A stretch of 64,000 bases of DNA from Burkholderiaceae bacterium (GTDB lineage: Bacteria > Pseudomonadota > Gammaproteobacteria > Burkholderiales > Burkholderiaceae_B), in NCBI GenBank assembly GCA_004322135.1, contig SCSG01000004.1, forward strand, positions 186,001 through 250,000, given 5' to 3'. Below, in pieces: positions 1-10,533 of this stretch. Position 1 is the first letter of the stretch. Each line of letters starts with the position of its first letter. The position numbers and the translations under genes were made by a program. The notes under the pieces are model-generated. The model made no database searches. It saw only the letters and a list, made by a program, of their open reading frames with translations, and was not told the origin of the DNA.

Positions 1-2041
1 AAGCCAGCCTTCGGAGCCCGGGTACCGCTATGGAAACGGGCTGCAGCTGACCACCGTGCTGGACCGTGGCGAGGCTCGTCAGCTGGCGCTACGCAGCGGG
101 CAAGGTCAGCTTTTGTGGCTGCAACGGCAAGGCTATGACGACCACGGCCGCGTCCACCACGAAACCCACCACACGGCACAGCATGCCGAGACCTGGCGCT
201 ATGCCTACGATGACTCGTCGCGCCTTATTGGCGCAGAAAATTTCGTACGGAAAGATTCAATACCCCACGAGCTTCACCTTGACGTCAACCAAGACATCGC
301 CGCAAACGCCGGCACACCCGACGCCGCGACAACCACGCACTGGTATGCCTGGAACAGCGACGGCTCACTGGCCGCACGGCGCACCGGCACCACCACGCAT
401 AAGCCCGACATTCACTATGACGAAAGCGGATTACCCACCCGCGCAGGCGCCCGTACACTGCACTACGGCCCCGCGCGCCGACTCACTTCGGTAAGGGAAA
501 AAGGCGAACTCCTTGCCACTTACCGATACAATGCTTTCGGACATCGCATCGGCAAGCGCACCGCCACTCATGCCACCGACTACTTCTATGTCAACAACAA
601 ACGCGTAGCCGAATCCGACTACCCCCCAAAAGCCGCATCGACGGCCCGTATCACACGCAGGTACATCTACGCCCACCATGTGCTGGTAGGGATTCTGGAC
701 TACACGGACGAAACGCCTCAGGGCGCACTTTACGCCGTGCATGCGGACCTCCTTGGCACACCGCGCCTGCTTACCGACGACAAGGGGACCATACGCTGGT
801 TTGCCCGATACAGCCCAACCGGGCAGGCCGAGCAGCTGGCAGGCGACATGTCGCTCGCAGCCCGACTGCCGGGGCAATTCGTCGATGCCGAAACTGGCTG
901 GCACGACAACCTGCTGCGCACGTACCTGCCTGAATCCGGTCATTACCTGGAACCCGATCCGCTGGGGCCCACGCCAAACAGCCAGGCCAGAGGTTACGCC
1001 GCCCAGAAGCCGCGCCAATACGTCGATCCGCTGGGCCTGCTGCTGTTTGCCTTCGACGGAACACGCAACAACCCCGAAACCCAAACCAACGTCTGGAAAA
1101 TGAGCCAACGCTATCTGGACGGCCCGGTGTTCTACCACGCCGGGCCCGGCAATGCGTATCGTGCCGACTGGGACAGCATAACGGCCTACAGTGCGTCAAA
1201 CATACTCGACACACAATGGTTGCGTTTGCTTGATGCGCTCGGCCAGCCGCCTTCAGAGCCGGGCGAAACCGTGCCCATCGACATCATTGGCTTTTCACGC
1301 GGAGCAGCGCTGGCACGCCATTTTGGCAATCTCGTCAACAGCCATATCGCCAACGGCCAGTTCTCGTACCAGGATGAACGGCGCGGTCTGGTCACAGCAT
1401 GCGTGGACCTGCGCTTCATGGGCCTGTTCGACACGGTTGCACAGTTCGGGCTGGGCGGCATCCGCAATGCCGACTATGACCTGAGCATTGCACCGGCTTG
1501 GGGTTGGGTGGCACACGCCGTGGCGCTACAGGAATATCGCCGGTACTTTCCGCTAAGCTCGCTGGAAGGTAGTGCCAGCCTTAACATGGTCGAAGCCCCA
1601 TTCATAGGCGCGCATGCCGACATCGGTGGAGGCGTCAGCCGCACACAGGCCAATGCGGGCGCCACGGACGAGCAGGGCGACCTCTCTGACGTGGCGCTGA
1701 ACTGGATGCTCTGGCAAGCCCGTTCCATAGCACTGCGCTTTGACGAGGGCCCGCCAGAACAAAGCGAAATCACTCACCCCATCGTCCATGACCAGCGCAG
1801 TACCGCAACACGTCCACAAGGCGGCGACCGCCCCGTCGATTCCGCTGATGGCAACACGCTGAATCGCTACCAGGAAGAGCACCCGCGCCTTGGCCGCACA
1901 GCCAGGCAGCAGACCGAAAAGCTGATTGACCGCTACGAGGGCTGGCTGACTGACACAGCCAATGAAGTAGGCACGGTCGACATGTCGGGCTACGCGCTAT
2001 GGCTGCAAAATGAACTTGGTTGGCGAAGCATGCCAGCCTGA
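1..2041 (+). CDS. RHS-repeat protein with C-terminal DUF2235 (Tle1-like) lipase domain, 5' partial
   Basis: The reading frame is open from base 2, so the N-terminal part lies outside the window. The first ~1,030 nt encode YD-type RHS repeats and the RHS core, ending in the [17 protein letters not shown] and DPLGL motifs that normally mark the junction between the RHS shell and its toxin. The remainder is a DUF2235-type alpha/beta hydrolase: FDGTRNN near 1050, a GFSRGAAL nucleophile elbow near 1287 (Ser in GxSxG) and GAHADIGGG near 1610. This domain is found in Tle1 type VI secretion phospholipase effectors, so an antibacterial membrane-degrading toxin is the likely role (inference). No T6SS gene and no evident immunity gene follow; argS begins 176 bp downstream. 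Confidence 0.88.
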   Translation, partial: SQPSEPGYRYGNGLQLTTVLDRGEARQLALRSGQGQLLWLQRQGYDDHGRVHHETHHTAQHAETWRYAYDDSSRLIGAENFVRKDSIPHELHLDVNQDIAANAGTPDAATTTHWYAWNSDGSLAARRTGTTTHKPDIHYDESGLPTRAGARTLHYGPARRLTSVREKGELLATYRYNAFGHRIGKRTATHATDYFYVNNKRVAESDYPPKAASTARITRRYIYAHHVLVGILDYTDETPQGALYAVHADLLGTPRLLTDDKGTIRWFARYSPTGQAEQLAGDMSLAARLPGQFVDAETGWHDNLLRTYLPESGHYLEPDPLGPTPNSQARGYAAQKPRQYVDPLGLLLFAFDGTRNNPETQTNVWKMSQRYLDGPVFYHAGPGNAYRADWDSITAYSASNILDTQWLRLLDALGQPPSEPGETVPIDIIGFSRGAALARHFGNLVNSHIANGQFSYQDERRGLVTACVDLRFMGLFDTVAQFGLGGIRNADYDLSIAPAWGWVAHAVALQEYRRYFPLSSLEGSASLNMVEAPFIGAHADIGGGVSRTQANAGATDEQGDLSDVALNWMLWQARSIALRFDEGPPEQSEITHPIVHDQRSTATRPQGGDRPVDSADGNTLNRYQEEHPRLGRTARQQTEKLIDRYEGWLTDTANEVGTVDMSGYALWLQNELGWRSMPA

Positions 2042-2217
2042 CCTGCGTTTTGGTAACAATATCGCACAGCGGGGCGCAGGCGCGCGCCGCTCGGGAAATC
2101 ACGCTATCATTTACATCTTTGCGGCTATCCGTTCAACCGAGCGACGCATGTCCGGCAAGGGCAAGGCGCCCGGCACGTCCCGGCACGCCGCACCCTCCAT
2201 CCTCATTTGACTGGCAT

Positions 2218-3903
2218 ATGCTTTCTGGGCAACAAGAGCAACTTATCTCCATTATTCGTGCGGCTGTCACGCAAGTTATTCCGGGCGCCACGCCCAGTGT
2301 CCTGCTCGAGCGACCCAAAGTGGCGGCGCACGGAGACATGGCCACCAATGTGGCCATGCAGCTGGCCAAGCCGGCCAAACGCAATCCGCGCGAGCTGGCC
2401 CAGCAAATCGCCGATGCCATCATGGCGCAGTCCGACGCCGCACAGCTCGTTGCTTCGTGTGAGATTGCCGGGCCCGGATTCATCAACTTCAGACTGACCA
2501 ACGGTGCCCGTCAGGCCGTGCTGAATGCCATCAAGGGCGAAGGAACGAAATTTGGCACCGCAGCGGCCAACCACGAAAAAGTCCTCATCGAATTCGTCTC
2601 TGCCAACCCGACCGGACCACTGCATGTGGGGCATGCACGCCAGGCTGCGCTAGGTGACTCGCTGTGCCGCCTCTTTGCCAGCCAGGGCTACGATGTGACG
2701 CGCGAGTTCTACTATAACGACGCAGGCAACCAGATCAATAACCTGGCCATCAGTGTGCAGGCGCGCGCCCGCGGTGTAGCACCCGATTCTCCCAATTTCC
2801 CGCCTGAGGGCTACAAGGGTGACTACATCGTTGATATAGCCAACGATTTCACGGCAGGCAAAACGGTTCAGGCTGCCGATGGGCAATCCATAACCGCCAG
2901 CAAAAACCTTGACAAGCTGGACGACGTTCGCAAATTCGCCGTGGCTTACCTGCGCCGTGAGCAGGACCTGGATCTGCAGGCCTTCAACCTGAAATTCGAC
3001 AACTTCTACCTGGAGAGCTCGCTATACACAAGTGGCCGGGTCGACAAGACCGTGCAGGGTCTTGTCGCCAACGGTCACACCTACGAAAGCGAAGGCGCCC
3101 TCTGGCTACGCACCACAGACCTGGGCACCGGCGACGACAAAGACCGCGTCATGCGCAAGACGGACGGCAGCTACACGTATTTCGTACCCGACGTGGCCTA
3201 TCACGTCGCCAAATGGGAACGTGGCTTTCATCATGCCATCAATATCCAGGGCAGCGACCACCACGGCACCGTGGCGCGCGTACGGGCCGGACTGCAAGGC
3301 CTGAATTTGGGTATCCCCAAAGAATTTCCCAGCTACATCCTGCATAAAATGGTGCGCGTCATGCGCAACGGCGCTGAAGTCAAAATTTCCAAACGTGCCG
3401 GCAGTTATGTCACGATGCGTGACCTCATCGACTGGGTGGGCCAGGATGCCGTGCGCTATTTTCTTATACAGCGCCGCGCCGATTCGGAATTCGTCTTCGA
3501 CATTGACCTGGCCTTGTCCAAAAGTGAAGAGAACCCGGTCTACTACATTCAGTATGCGCACGCGCGCATCTGCTCCATACTGAACTCGCTGGGCGACATG
3601 GCTGGCCGTATCGCAAACGCCGATGTCTCGCCGTTGCAGGCGCACAGCGAACTTGCCCTGTTGCAGCGCCTGGCCGAATACCCCGGCACGGTGGCGCTGG
3701 CCACACACGAAATGGCGCCTCACCACATCGCCTTCTGGCTGCGCGACTGCGCGTCGGACTTTCACACATGGTATAACGCCGAGCGAATTCTGGTGGACGA
3801 CGAAAGCCTGAAACTGGCGCGCCTGCGCCTCGCCCACGCAACCCGCCAGGTTCTGGCCAATGGCCTGGACCTGTTGGGCGTCTCGGCTCCTGAACGGATG
3901 TAA
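2218..3903 (+). CDS. argS: Arginyl-tRNA synthetase
   Basis: Class I aminoacyl-tRNA synthetase charging tRNA-Arg, 561 residues. Visible are the N-terminal Add-1-type domain, the HIGH-type signature HVGHA at about residue 136, the arginine-site region around FYYNDAGNQ, a KMSKS-equivalent KISKR near residue 389, and a C-terminal DALR anticodon-binding domain ending in the typical Arg-RS stretch with a Met at the C terminus. The frame is open further upstream to 2020, but the ATG at 2218 gives the usual family length and start (MLSGQQEQL). Followed after 9 bp by the SPOR gene, so the two are probably co-transcribed. Confidence 0.97.
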   Translation: MLSGQQEQLISIIRAAVTQVIPGATPSVLLERPKVAAHGDMATNVAMQLAKPAKRNPRELAQQIADAIMAQSDAAQLVASCEIAGPGFINFRLTNGARQAVLNAIKGEGTKFGTAAANHEKVLIEFVSANPTGPLHVGHARQAALGDSLCRLFASQGYDVTREFYYNDAGNQINNLAISVQARARGVAPDSPNFPPEGYKGDYIVDIANDFTAGKTVQAADGQSITASKNLDKLDDVRKFAVAYLRREQDLDLQAFNLKFDNFYLESSLYTSGRVDKTVQGLVANGHTYESEGALWLRTTDLGTGDDKDRVMRKTDGSYTYFVPDVAYHVAKWERGFHHAINIQGSDHHGTVARVRAGLQGLNLGIPKEFPSYILHKMVRVMRNGAEVKISKRAGSYVTMRDLIDWVGQDAVRYFLIQRRADSEFVFDIDLALSKSEENPVYYIQYAHARICSILNSLGDMAGRIANADVSPLQAHSELALLQRLAEYPGTVALATHEMAPHHIAFWLRDCASDFHTWYNAERILVDDESLKLARLRLAHATRQVLANGLDLLGVSAPERM

Positions 3904-3912
3904 GCTCTCACC

Positions 3913-4686
3913 ATGGCACAAAACCGCCGCAAGGCTTCCAGCTCAAAATCGGGCAGTATCCTGTACGGTGTACTCGCCGGGCTGATACTCGGACTGGGCC
4001 TTGCCACGGGCGTCGCCTATTACGTCACCAAGGCACCCATGCCTTTCGTTGACAAGGTCACACGAGAAAAGGCGCAAACACAAATACCCGAGAACGTCGA
4101 TCCCAACGGCGCGCTCCACGAAGCAGAGAGTTCGGGCAGCTCAGCCCCCAATGACACGTTGGCCAACGCCTCGCACCCCGGCACTCCTGGCAGCACAAAC
4201 GGCAAGGCGGCCACTCCTTCGCTGAATGACGAAATCGGCGCGCTGCTGGTCACACTGGGTGCACCCGAACCCACCGACAAAAAGGGTGCGGCCGCACCGG
4301 CTTCGACCCCAACACCGGCGCCGGATCACTCCGCGGCACCGGCCCCAGCGGCTGCGCCGGCCACGCCACGCAGTACCACCAAAGCGACCGTGCCGCCCGC
4401 CAAGCCCGCCGAGACCAAAGCTGAGGACAAAAAATCCGCCAAGCTCGCGTCAACGCAAACAACGTATTATCTACAAGCCGGCGCATACCGCTCGGCCAAG
4501 GACGCCGATGCCATCAGGGCACAGATAATATTGCTGGGCCTGCCTGTACAGGTGCAAAAAGTGCAGGCCGGCGGCGCCACCCTCAACCGCGTGCGGGTTG
4601 GCCCCTTCAAAGGCATTGACGAAATGAACCGCTCGCGCGCACGTCTGAGTGAAGCCAAAATCGACTCTTCGGTTGTACGCCCCTAA
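3913..4686 (+). CDS. SPOR domain-containing inner-membrane protein (FtsN-like)
   Basis: 257 residues: a short basic cytoplasmic N terminus, one membrane segment at about residues 14-36, a long Ala/Pro/Thr-rich periplasmic linker, and a C-terminal SPOR domain at about 185-257 (starts YYLQAGAYRS, ends DSSVVRP). SPOR domains bind denuded septal glycan, and this architecture is that of FtsN-type division proteins. It sits 9 bp behind argS and 71 bp before dsbA, an order familiar from Bordetella-type genomes. The low-complexity linker means that the identity with FtsN proper rests on architecture only. Confidence 0.88.
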   Translation: MAQNRRKASSSKSGSILYGVLAGLILGLGLATGVAYYVTKAPMPFVDKVTREKAQTQIPENVDPNGALHEAESSGSSAPNDTLANASHPGTPGSTNGKAATPSLNDEIGALLVTLGAPEPTDKKGAAAPASTPTPAPDHSAAPAPAAAPATPRSTTKATVPPAKPAETKAEDKKSAKLASTQTTYYLQAGAYRSAKDADAIRAQIILLGLPVQVQKVQAGGATLNRVRVGPFKGIDEMNRSRARLSEAKIDSSVVRP

Positions 4687-4757
4687 GCCAGAATACCGTT
4701 TGAACTCGCCGACCGCATACCGGTCATAATTGATACTCGTCGCACAGGATCCAAGTC

Positions 4758-5399
4758 ATGTCACTGAAACGCTTCTTCTTCCATTTCATTGCTGTTGCCG
4801 CCGCAGGCATGTCCCTCATGCTGGCCCCTGCCGCACAGGCCCAAACTGCAGGCCACGAATACGTAACGCTTAATCCGGCCCAGCCTTCCGACACGCCCAA
4901 CAAGATTGAAATTCTCGAATTCTTTGCCTATAGCTGCCCGCATTGCGCCGCCATGCAGCCCATGGTGGAAAAATTTGCCAAGACGCTCCCCCCCAACGTC
5001 GTGCTGCACCAGGTGCCGGTTGCATTCAACGCCAGCATGACCGACCTGCAGAAGCTGTATTACTCGCTCGCTGCCATGGGCCGGCTTGACCTTAATGATC
5101 AGGTCTTTGACGCTATCCACAAAGAACACAAATCCATATTCCAAGCCAAGGCCATTGCCGATTGGGTCGTCAGCAAGGGCATCGACCGCGCCAAATTCGA
5201 GGCCGTTTACAACTCATTCGGCATCAACGCGAAAATCCAGCGCGCCGACGAACTGACCAAGACCTACAAGATAGAAGGCACTCCAAGCCTGGCAATAAAC
5301 GGGCAATATGTCGTGTCGCCGTCCATGACGAACAGCTATCAAGGCACGATCGACGTGGCTCAAAAGCTGCTCGACAAGGTGCTGAAGGACAAGAAGTAA
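4758..5399 (+). CDS. dsbA: Thiol:disulfide interchange protein DsbA
   Basis: 213 residues with a Sec signal peptide of about 28 residues (cleavage after AQA), then a thioredoxin fold with an inserted helical domain. The redox motif is Cys60-Pro-His-Cys63, the classical DsbA CPHC, and the cis-proline lies in EGTPSLAIN. It introduces disulfides into periplasmic proteins. An AGGATC stretch 7 bp before the ATG serves as ribosome-binding site. It converges with the metC-like gene, separated by only 22 bp. Confidence 0.96.
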   Translation: MSLKRFFFHFIAVAAAGMSLMLAPAAQAQTAGHEYVTLNPAQPSDTPNKIEILEFFAYSCPHCAAMQPMVEKFAKTLPPNVVLHQVPVAFNASMTDLQKLYYSLAAMGRLDLNDQVFDAIHKEHKSIFQAKAIADWVVSKGIDRAKFEAVYNSFGINAKIQRADELTKTYKIEGTPSLAINGQYVVSPSMTNSYQGTIDVAQKLLDKVLKDKK

Positions 5400-5421
5400 A
5401 TCGGCGAATGCGGGCGCCGCT

Positions 5422-6618
5422 TCAGGCCTTGGCCTTATCCAGGGCCTGAGACAGATCGGCGATCAGGTCATCAATCGACTCCAGGCCAATGTGCAGACGC
5501 ACGACGGCATTGTCAGTAGCCGTCCAGTAACTGTGGAAAGCCAGTGCAGAATGGTCGACCAGTTCGACCAGACTCTCGAAGCCACCCCACGAATATCCGA
5601 TTCCGTAAAGCTTAAGGGCGTTGACAAAGCGCCGTGCCTGTTCGTTGTTCAATGCAAGCTCGACGGAAAGCATGCCGTTGGAGCCACGGCAATCACGCTG
5701 CCACAAGGTATGGCCGGGATCCTGCGGCCACGCGGGGTGATACAGGCGGACCGTCTCCGGGCGCGAGGCGAGAAACTCACACACCTGCAAGGCATTCCGC
5801 GCGTGCTCGCGCATGCGTATCGGCAAAGTACGCACGCCACGCAGGGCCAGCCAGGCATCGTCCGCACTGATCGAATATCCCATTGCATAATGGGTTTCGC
5901 CAACTCGGCGTACAAGCTCGGGGTCGTTCACCATGACCGCGCCCAGCATCAGGTCGGAATGCCCGCCCACATATTTGGTTCCTGCCACCACCGACACGTC
6001 AACGCCCAGGTCAAGCGGCCGGTACACATAGCCCGAACCCCAGGTGTTGTCGGTGGCCAGCACCAGCTTGTGTTCCCGGGAAAACTGCGCCAGGGCCGGA
6101 ATATCGAGCATTTCAAACAGTAGTGACCCGGGCGACTCAACATACACCATACGGGTATTCGGCCGCAGCTGGGATGCCATCTGGTCAGGCGTGGCCGGGC
6201 AATACGACACCTCAATGCCCAGGCGTCGCAGTACGGTCTGATCCAGGCGCCGCACGGGCCCATAGGCACAATCGGCCACAATCACGTGGTCGCCCGTATT
6301 GAGCAAGGCCAGAAACGCCAGCGTGACTGCTGACAAGCCGGAAGGAGCAAGAAAGCCGCGCTGCGCCCCCTCAAGTTGACAAAACACCCGTTCCAGCGCG
6401 GCATGCGTGTCCATGCCGGCACGACCGTATGTAGCTACACGCTCGCCGCGCGCCCAATCAGACAACGCCTCATCCAGAGCCTCCATGCTGGCGAATCGGA
6501 CCGTACTGGTCCGCATGGAAGGCAGCGCCACCGGCGCCGACTGTGTTTTGGGATTAAACTCGGCAAGGCCGGAATGCTGCAGCTGAGTTTCTAGACGCGT
6601 AGGACCGGTATGAGTCAT
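5422..6618 (-). CDS. metC: Cystathionine beta-lyase-type PLP enzyme
   Basis: 398 residues of the Cys/Met-metabolism PLP family. The Schiff-base lysine is Lys215 in GTKYVGGHSD; YGRAGMDTH and the ESPGSLLFEM loop that stacks on the cofactor are also visible. The sequence resembles proteobacterial MetC (cystathionine to homocysteine, pyruvate and ammonia) more than CGS or gamma-lyase. Start taken at 6618 (MTHTGPTRLE); the frame is open 20 codons further, but those residues look unlike the family. Divergent from the LysE-type exporter, sharing a 168-bp upstream region. Confidence 0.88.
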   Translation of the reverse strand: MTHTGPTRLETQLQHSGLAEFNPKTQSAPVALPSMRTSTVRFASMEALDEALSDWARGERVATYGRAGMDTHAALERVFCQLEGAQRGFLAPSGLSAVTLAFLALLNTGDHVIVADCAYGPVRRLDQTVLRRLGIEVSYCPATPDQMASQLRPNTRMVYVESPGSLLFEMLDIPALAQFSREHKLVLATDNTWGSGYVYRPLDLGVDVSVVAGTKYVGGHSDLMLGAVMVNDPELVRRVGETHYAMGYSISADDAWLALRGVRTLPIRMREHARNALQVCEFLASRPETVRLYHPAWPQDPGHTLWQRDCRGSNGMLSVELALNNEQARRFVNALKLYGIGYSWGGFESLVELVDHSALAFHSYWTATDNAVVRLHIGLESIDDLIADLSQALDKAKA

Positions 6619-6786
6619 GACTTCTGAAGGTAGTTTGAATTGCGAAAGGCCCTGCATCAAACTAGCCAGACAGGGCACTACACCCTCTGCAATTGATCCG
6701 GACCACGGTTAAAACTACCACATTTTGGCATGCGCGGCGGTTCGCACGACGACAGAAAGGCATACCCCGCACTTTTATTTACGACT

Positions 6787-7413
6787 ATGCTTACTTTTGA
6801 AATTGCGTTGTCATTTTTCGGCATTGCACTTTTACTGGCCCTGGCGCCAGGCCCCGACAACGTCTTCGTGCTCATGCAATCGGCCATGTGGGGGCGCAAA
6901 CCCGGCATGCAGGTGGTGCTGGGTCTGTGCACCGGTCTGGTCGGCCACACCGTTGCGGTGGCTGTCGGCCTGGCGGCGCTGTTTGCCGCATCGGCAACGG
7001 CCTTCACCGCGCTCAAGCTGGTGGGTGCCGCCTACCTTGTCTACCTGGCATGGGAAGCGTTTCGCGCCAGGGCCAACACAGAGCAATCCGCAAAGCCGCC
7101 GCGGCAGAGCGGCGCCACGCTTTACCGACGCGGCATCATCATGAACCTGACCAACCCCAAGGTGTCACTCTTTTTTCTGGCCTTCCTGCCGCAATTCACC
7201 TCACCGGCGCGCGGCTCGGTCGCCCTGCAGACGCTCAGCCTGGGCGTGCTGTTCATCCTGGCCACGCTGATCGTCTTTGGCGGCATTGCTTTTTTTTCGG
7301 GCGCCTTCGGCGAACAAATACAACGATCGGCCAAAGCGCAGCGCCTGCTCAACGGGTTTGCGGGCACCGTGTTCCTGGGCCTGGCGGCAAAACTGGCCCT
7401 CGCTGGCCGTTAA
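6787..7413 (+). CDS. LysE/RhtB family amino-acid exporter
   Basis: 208-residue inner-membrane protein with about six hydrophobic segments and the family signature APGPDNVFVLMQSAMWGRK near the N terminus, plus the NLTNPKVSLFF motif midway. The LysE/RhtB family exports amino acids such as lysine, threonine or homoserine lactone; the substrate cannot be read from the sequence. Divergence from the metC-like gene hints at sulfur amino acids or homocysteine relatives (inference). The ATG at 6787 gives family length; an upstream in-frame start at 6730 would add 19 atypical residues. Its stop overlaps the stop of the convergent hydrolase gene by 4 bp. Confidence 0.9.
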   Translation: MLTFEIALSFFGIALLLALAPGPDNVFVLMQSAMWGRKPGMQVVLGLCTGLVGHTVAVAVGLAALFAASATAFTALKLVGAAYLVYLAWEAFRARANTEQSAKPPRQSGATLYRRGIIMNLTNPKVSLFFLAFLPQFTSPARGSVALQTLSLGVLFILATLIVFGGIAFFSGAFGEQIQRSAKAQRLLNGFAGTVFLGLAAKLALAGR

Positions 7414-8486
7414 TGCCCAGCCACACTGAACCGGACAACACCGTCATCGCCAACGACGCGCGCAAGCGTGCCTTGGTAATACAGCATATGCAAATGGGCT
7501 AATGCTTCACCCAACGCAAAGGTGATCTGGTGCGTATCCAGCTTGCGCCGGAACATGATGGGCACAATATCGTTGGCACTGCACGGCACGCGACACGCCG
7601 CCAGAACTTCTTCCAGGCGCGCGGCGTGGTGCGCGTGTTGCTGGGCAACGCGTTCATGCAGCCCTTTGAACGGGCGGCCATGCGAAGGCAGCACCAGGGT
7701 GTCTTCGGGCAGGTCATCGAACCGTCGCAGCGACTTCAAGTACAAAGGCAGCGGGTCGGCCTCGGGCTCGAAGCTGAACACACTGATGTTGGTCGAAATA
7801 CGTGGCAGCACCATGTCGCCCGACACCAGCACTTTCAGGGTGTCGCAATACAGCGCCGCATGTTCGGGTGAATGGCCGTAGCCCACGATGACACGCCAGG
7901 GACGACCGCCAATGACAATCTCGTCGTTATCCATAATGCGAATGAATGTGGGGGGAGTATCCGCCACCAGACTCGGATAATAGGAACTGCGCTTGCCGAT
8001 TTCCTCTTCTACTTTTGGGTCGGTGAGGCCGTTGCGCACAAAATGGGCAAGGGCCGTCTCACCGCCCGCACCACTTTCGGACGATCCGGGTGCGGCAGGA
8101 CGCGACCAAAGGCGAGCCACCATGAACTCGGTCATCGTGATCCAAAGTGGAGCATCCCAGCGCTGGCAAAGCCACCACGCCAGACCCACGTGATCCGGAT
8201 GCATGTGTGTGACCAGAACACGCAATATGGGCAGGCCTTCGAGCGTCGTCTCAAATACCTGCTCCCATAAAGCCTTGACGTTGTCACGCGTAACGCCTGT
8301 GTCGATCACCGTCCAGCCCTGCCTGCCATCGATCTCGTCACGCAGCAGCCAAACGTTGATGTGGTCCAGCGCAAAAGGCAAAGGCAGGCGCACCCAGCGT
8401 ACGCCATCGCTTACGGTAACGGCATGCCCGGGCTCGGGAATGGTATCGCCCAGGACATACGTCAGTTTTTGTTCATCGGGATTCAT
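7410..8486 (-). CDS. MBL-fold metallo-hydrolase
   Basis: 358 residues. The metal-binding signature THMHPDHVG (about residues 93-101) and a downstream GYGHSPEHAALY motif identify a metallo-beta-lactamase fold hydrolase with a dinuclear metal site. The C-terminal extension resembles the winged-helix segment of LACTB2-like and glyoxalase II-like proteins. The substrate is unknown. The ATG at 8486 is preceded by GGAG at good spacing; a TTG directly before it is less likely. Divergent from aceK, 153 bp apart. Confidence 0.88.
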   Translation of the reverse strand: MNPDEQKLTYVLGDTIPEPGHAVTVSDGVRWVRLPLPFALDHINVWLLRDEIDGRQGWTVIDTGVTRDNVKALWEQVFETTLEGLPILRVLVTHMHPDHVGLAWWLCQRWDAPLWITMTEFMVARLWSRPAAPGSSESGAGGETALAHFVRNGLTDPKVEEEIGKRSSYYPSLVADTPPTFIRIMDNDEIVIGGRPWRVIVGYGHSPEHAALYCDTLKVLVSGDMVLPRISTNISVFSFEPEADPLPLYLKSLRRFDDLPEDTLVLPSHGRPFKGLHERVAQQHAHHAARLEEVLAACRVPCSANDIVPIMFRRKLDTHQITFALGEALAHLHMLYYQGTLARVVGDDGVVRFSVAGH

Positions 8487-8639
8487 CAACTATCTCCAAG
8501 CTTATGCTGCAATGCAGTATAGTTTAGGTTACGGTGGACGGTCACGTACTATAACCGCACGTGTCAGGTGCCACGATAAGCACGGCAACTCCTTTTGCCA
8601 CCTGCGGGGTGCCCCCGAAACACCGCCACACTGCCAAAC

Positions 8640-10520
8640 ATGATCTATTCCGGCGACCACCAGCACATCGAATCGATGGAGTACCGCACCCTATCGGCAC
8701 GAGCTGTGGCGCAGATCATCCTGAACGGCTTTGATCGCCACTACGCCTTGTTCCGGTATAGCGCGCAACGCGCCAAGTCGCTGTTCGAATCGGGCGGCTG
8801 GCGCGATATCCAGCAACTATCGCGCGAGCGCATCGAATATTACGACACCCGCGTCCACGAATGCACGTCCACGCTGAACGCCGCACTGAAGGGCAGCCAC
8901 CTCATGCCTGGCCGCGACGACAATGCCACCCCCGAGCTAAGCGCCACACAGCAGGCGTTCTGGCAAAACACAAAGATCGAGTACATCACGCTGCTGGCCG
9001 GACACAAACAGCCCGAATGCGCCGAAACGTTCTTCAACTCGGTATCGTGCCGCATCCTGCACCGGGACTACTTCCGCAACGAATTCCTGTTCGTACACCC
9101 AGCCGTTTCTACCGAATACATCGACAGCAAGCTGCCCGCCTATCGCGTGTACTACCCGGCCACCGAAGGCCTGGAAAAGTCACTGATCAACATGGTGGCC
9201 GACTTCGGTCTGGCCGCACCCTTTGCCGACCTCCCCACTGACGCCCGTCAGGTGGCGCGCATGGCGGTGCACCAGTTGCGCCAGATCATCCCGCGCGACA
9301 GCGGGCAGCGCCTTGCTCCCGACTGCCAGATCCACGTGCTGAATTCCCTGTTCTTCCGGAACAAAGGGGCCTACATCGTGGGACGGCTCATCAATCATGC
9401 GGCGATCTTCCCGTTTGCCATCGCGCTGCTGCAAACACCCGCGGGCCTCGTTACCCTGGACGCCCTGCTGCACTCCGGCGACGACCTGAGCACGCTGTTC
9501 AGCTTTACCCGCGCCTATTTCCTGGTCGACATGGAAGCGCCTTCGTCATATGTGGACTTCCTGAGCACGCTGCTTCCACGCAAGGCCAAGGCCGAAATCT
9601 ACAGTACCCTTGGCCTGCAAAAGCAGGGCAAGACCCTGTTTTACCGCGATTTTCTGCGGCACCTCACACATTCACACGACAATTTCGATGCAGCACCCGG
9701 AATCAAGGGCCTGGTGATGATCGTCTTCACACTGGCCTCGTACCCTTATGTATTCAAGCTCATACGCGACAATATTTCCAAGCCCGGCATGGATCACGCA
9801 ACCGTGCGACGCAAATACCAGATGGTAAAACGGCACGACCGGGTGGGACGGATGGCCGATACCTGGGAGTACTCGCAGGTGGCTCTGCCTCGTGCGCGCT
9901 TTTCCGATGCATTGCTGCAAGAGCTGCGGCGCACCGTTCCCAGCCTGATCGACGAAACGGGCGAATCCATCATCCTGCGCCATGTCTACATCGAGCGGCG
10001 CATGACCCCGCTCAACCTGTACCTGGCACGCGCCTCCGACGCCGCCGCACAAGCCGCCGTCAAACAATACGGCGACGCCATCCGCGAGCTGGCCGCCGCC
10101 AATATTTTCCCGGGCGACATGCTCTTCAAGAACTTCGGAGTCACCCGGCTCGGGCGCGTCGTTTTCTACGACTACGACGAAATACAGCGCATGACCGACA
10201 TGAACTTCCGGCGCATTCCGCCCGCACCCTACGAAGAAGCGGAGATGGCTTCCGAACCCTGGTACGCGGTGGGCGCCAACGATGTATTCCCGGAAGAATT
10301 CCGTACCTTTCTGCTTGGCAACGATCGCATCGCCCGCAGTTTCGAAAAATACCACGTCAACCTGCTGGAGCCAGAATGGTGGCAGGCCTGCCGCAGCCGG
10401 GCCAACCAGGGCCGTATCGAAGACATCTTTCCCTATGAAGAAAGCCGCAGGCTGCGCAGTGCTAAAGTACACTTGACGGCGTCAGGATCCCTCAATCCGC
10501 ATCACTACACCACCGACTAG
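8640..10520 (+). CDS. aceK: Isocitrate dehydrogenase kinase/phosphatase
   Basis: 626 residues, slightly longer than the E. coli enzyme. The conserved AceK opening (LNGFDRHYALFRYSAQRAKSLFE), the regulatory N-terminal domain and the C-terminal kinase-like domain with GVTRLGRVVFYDYDEI, an Asp-containing metal site, are recognisable. AceK reversibly phosphorylates isocitrate dehydrogenase to steer carbon into the glyoxylate bypass. It is not next to aceA or aceB here, but malate synthase G lies 18 kb away. The start at 8640 (MIYSGD) is favoured; Met at 8676 is an alternative. The thiolase follows after 13 bp. Confidence 0.95.
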   Translation: MIYSGDHQHIESMEYRTLSARAVAQIILNGFDRHYALFRYSAQRAKSLFESGGWRDIQQLSRERIEYYDTRVHECTSTLNAALKGSHLMPGRDDNATPELSATQQAFWQNTKIEYITLLAGHKQPECAETFFNSVSCRILHRDYFRNEFLFVHPAVSTEYIDSKLPAYRVYYPATEGLEKSLINMVADFGLAAPFADLPTDARQVARMAVHQLRQIIPRDSGQRLAPDCQIHVLNSLFFRNKGAYIVGRLINHAAIFPFAIALLQTPAGLVTLDALLHSGDDLSTLFSFTRAYFLVDMEAPSSYVDFLSTLLPRKAKAEIYSTLGLQKQGKTLFYRDFLRHLTHSHDNFDAAPGIKGLVMIVFTLASYPYVFKLIRDNISKPGMDHATVRRKYQMVKRHDRVGRMADTWEYSQVALPRARFSDALLQELRRTVPSLIDETGESIILRHVYIERRMTPLNLYLARASDAAAQAAVKQYGDAIRELAAANIFPGDMLFKNFGVTRLGRVVFYDYDEIQRMTDMNFRRIPPAPYEEAEMASEPWYAVGANDVFPEEFRTFLLGNDRIARSFEKYHVNLLEPEWWQACRSRANQGRIEDIFPYEESRRLRSAKVHLTASGSLNPHHYTTD

Positions 10521-10533
10521 CCAGGAGCAAATC

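Noticed and set aside
431-1138. Long minus-strand open frame under the RHS gene
   Set aside because: Shadow of a GC-rich coding frame; composition is Cys/Arg/Val-rich and without family motifs, while the plus frame has clear RHS and DUF2235 motifs.
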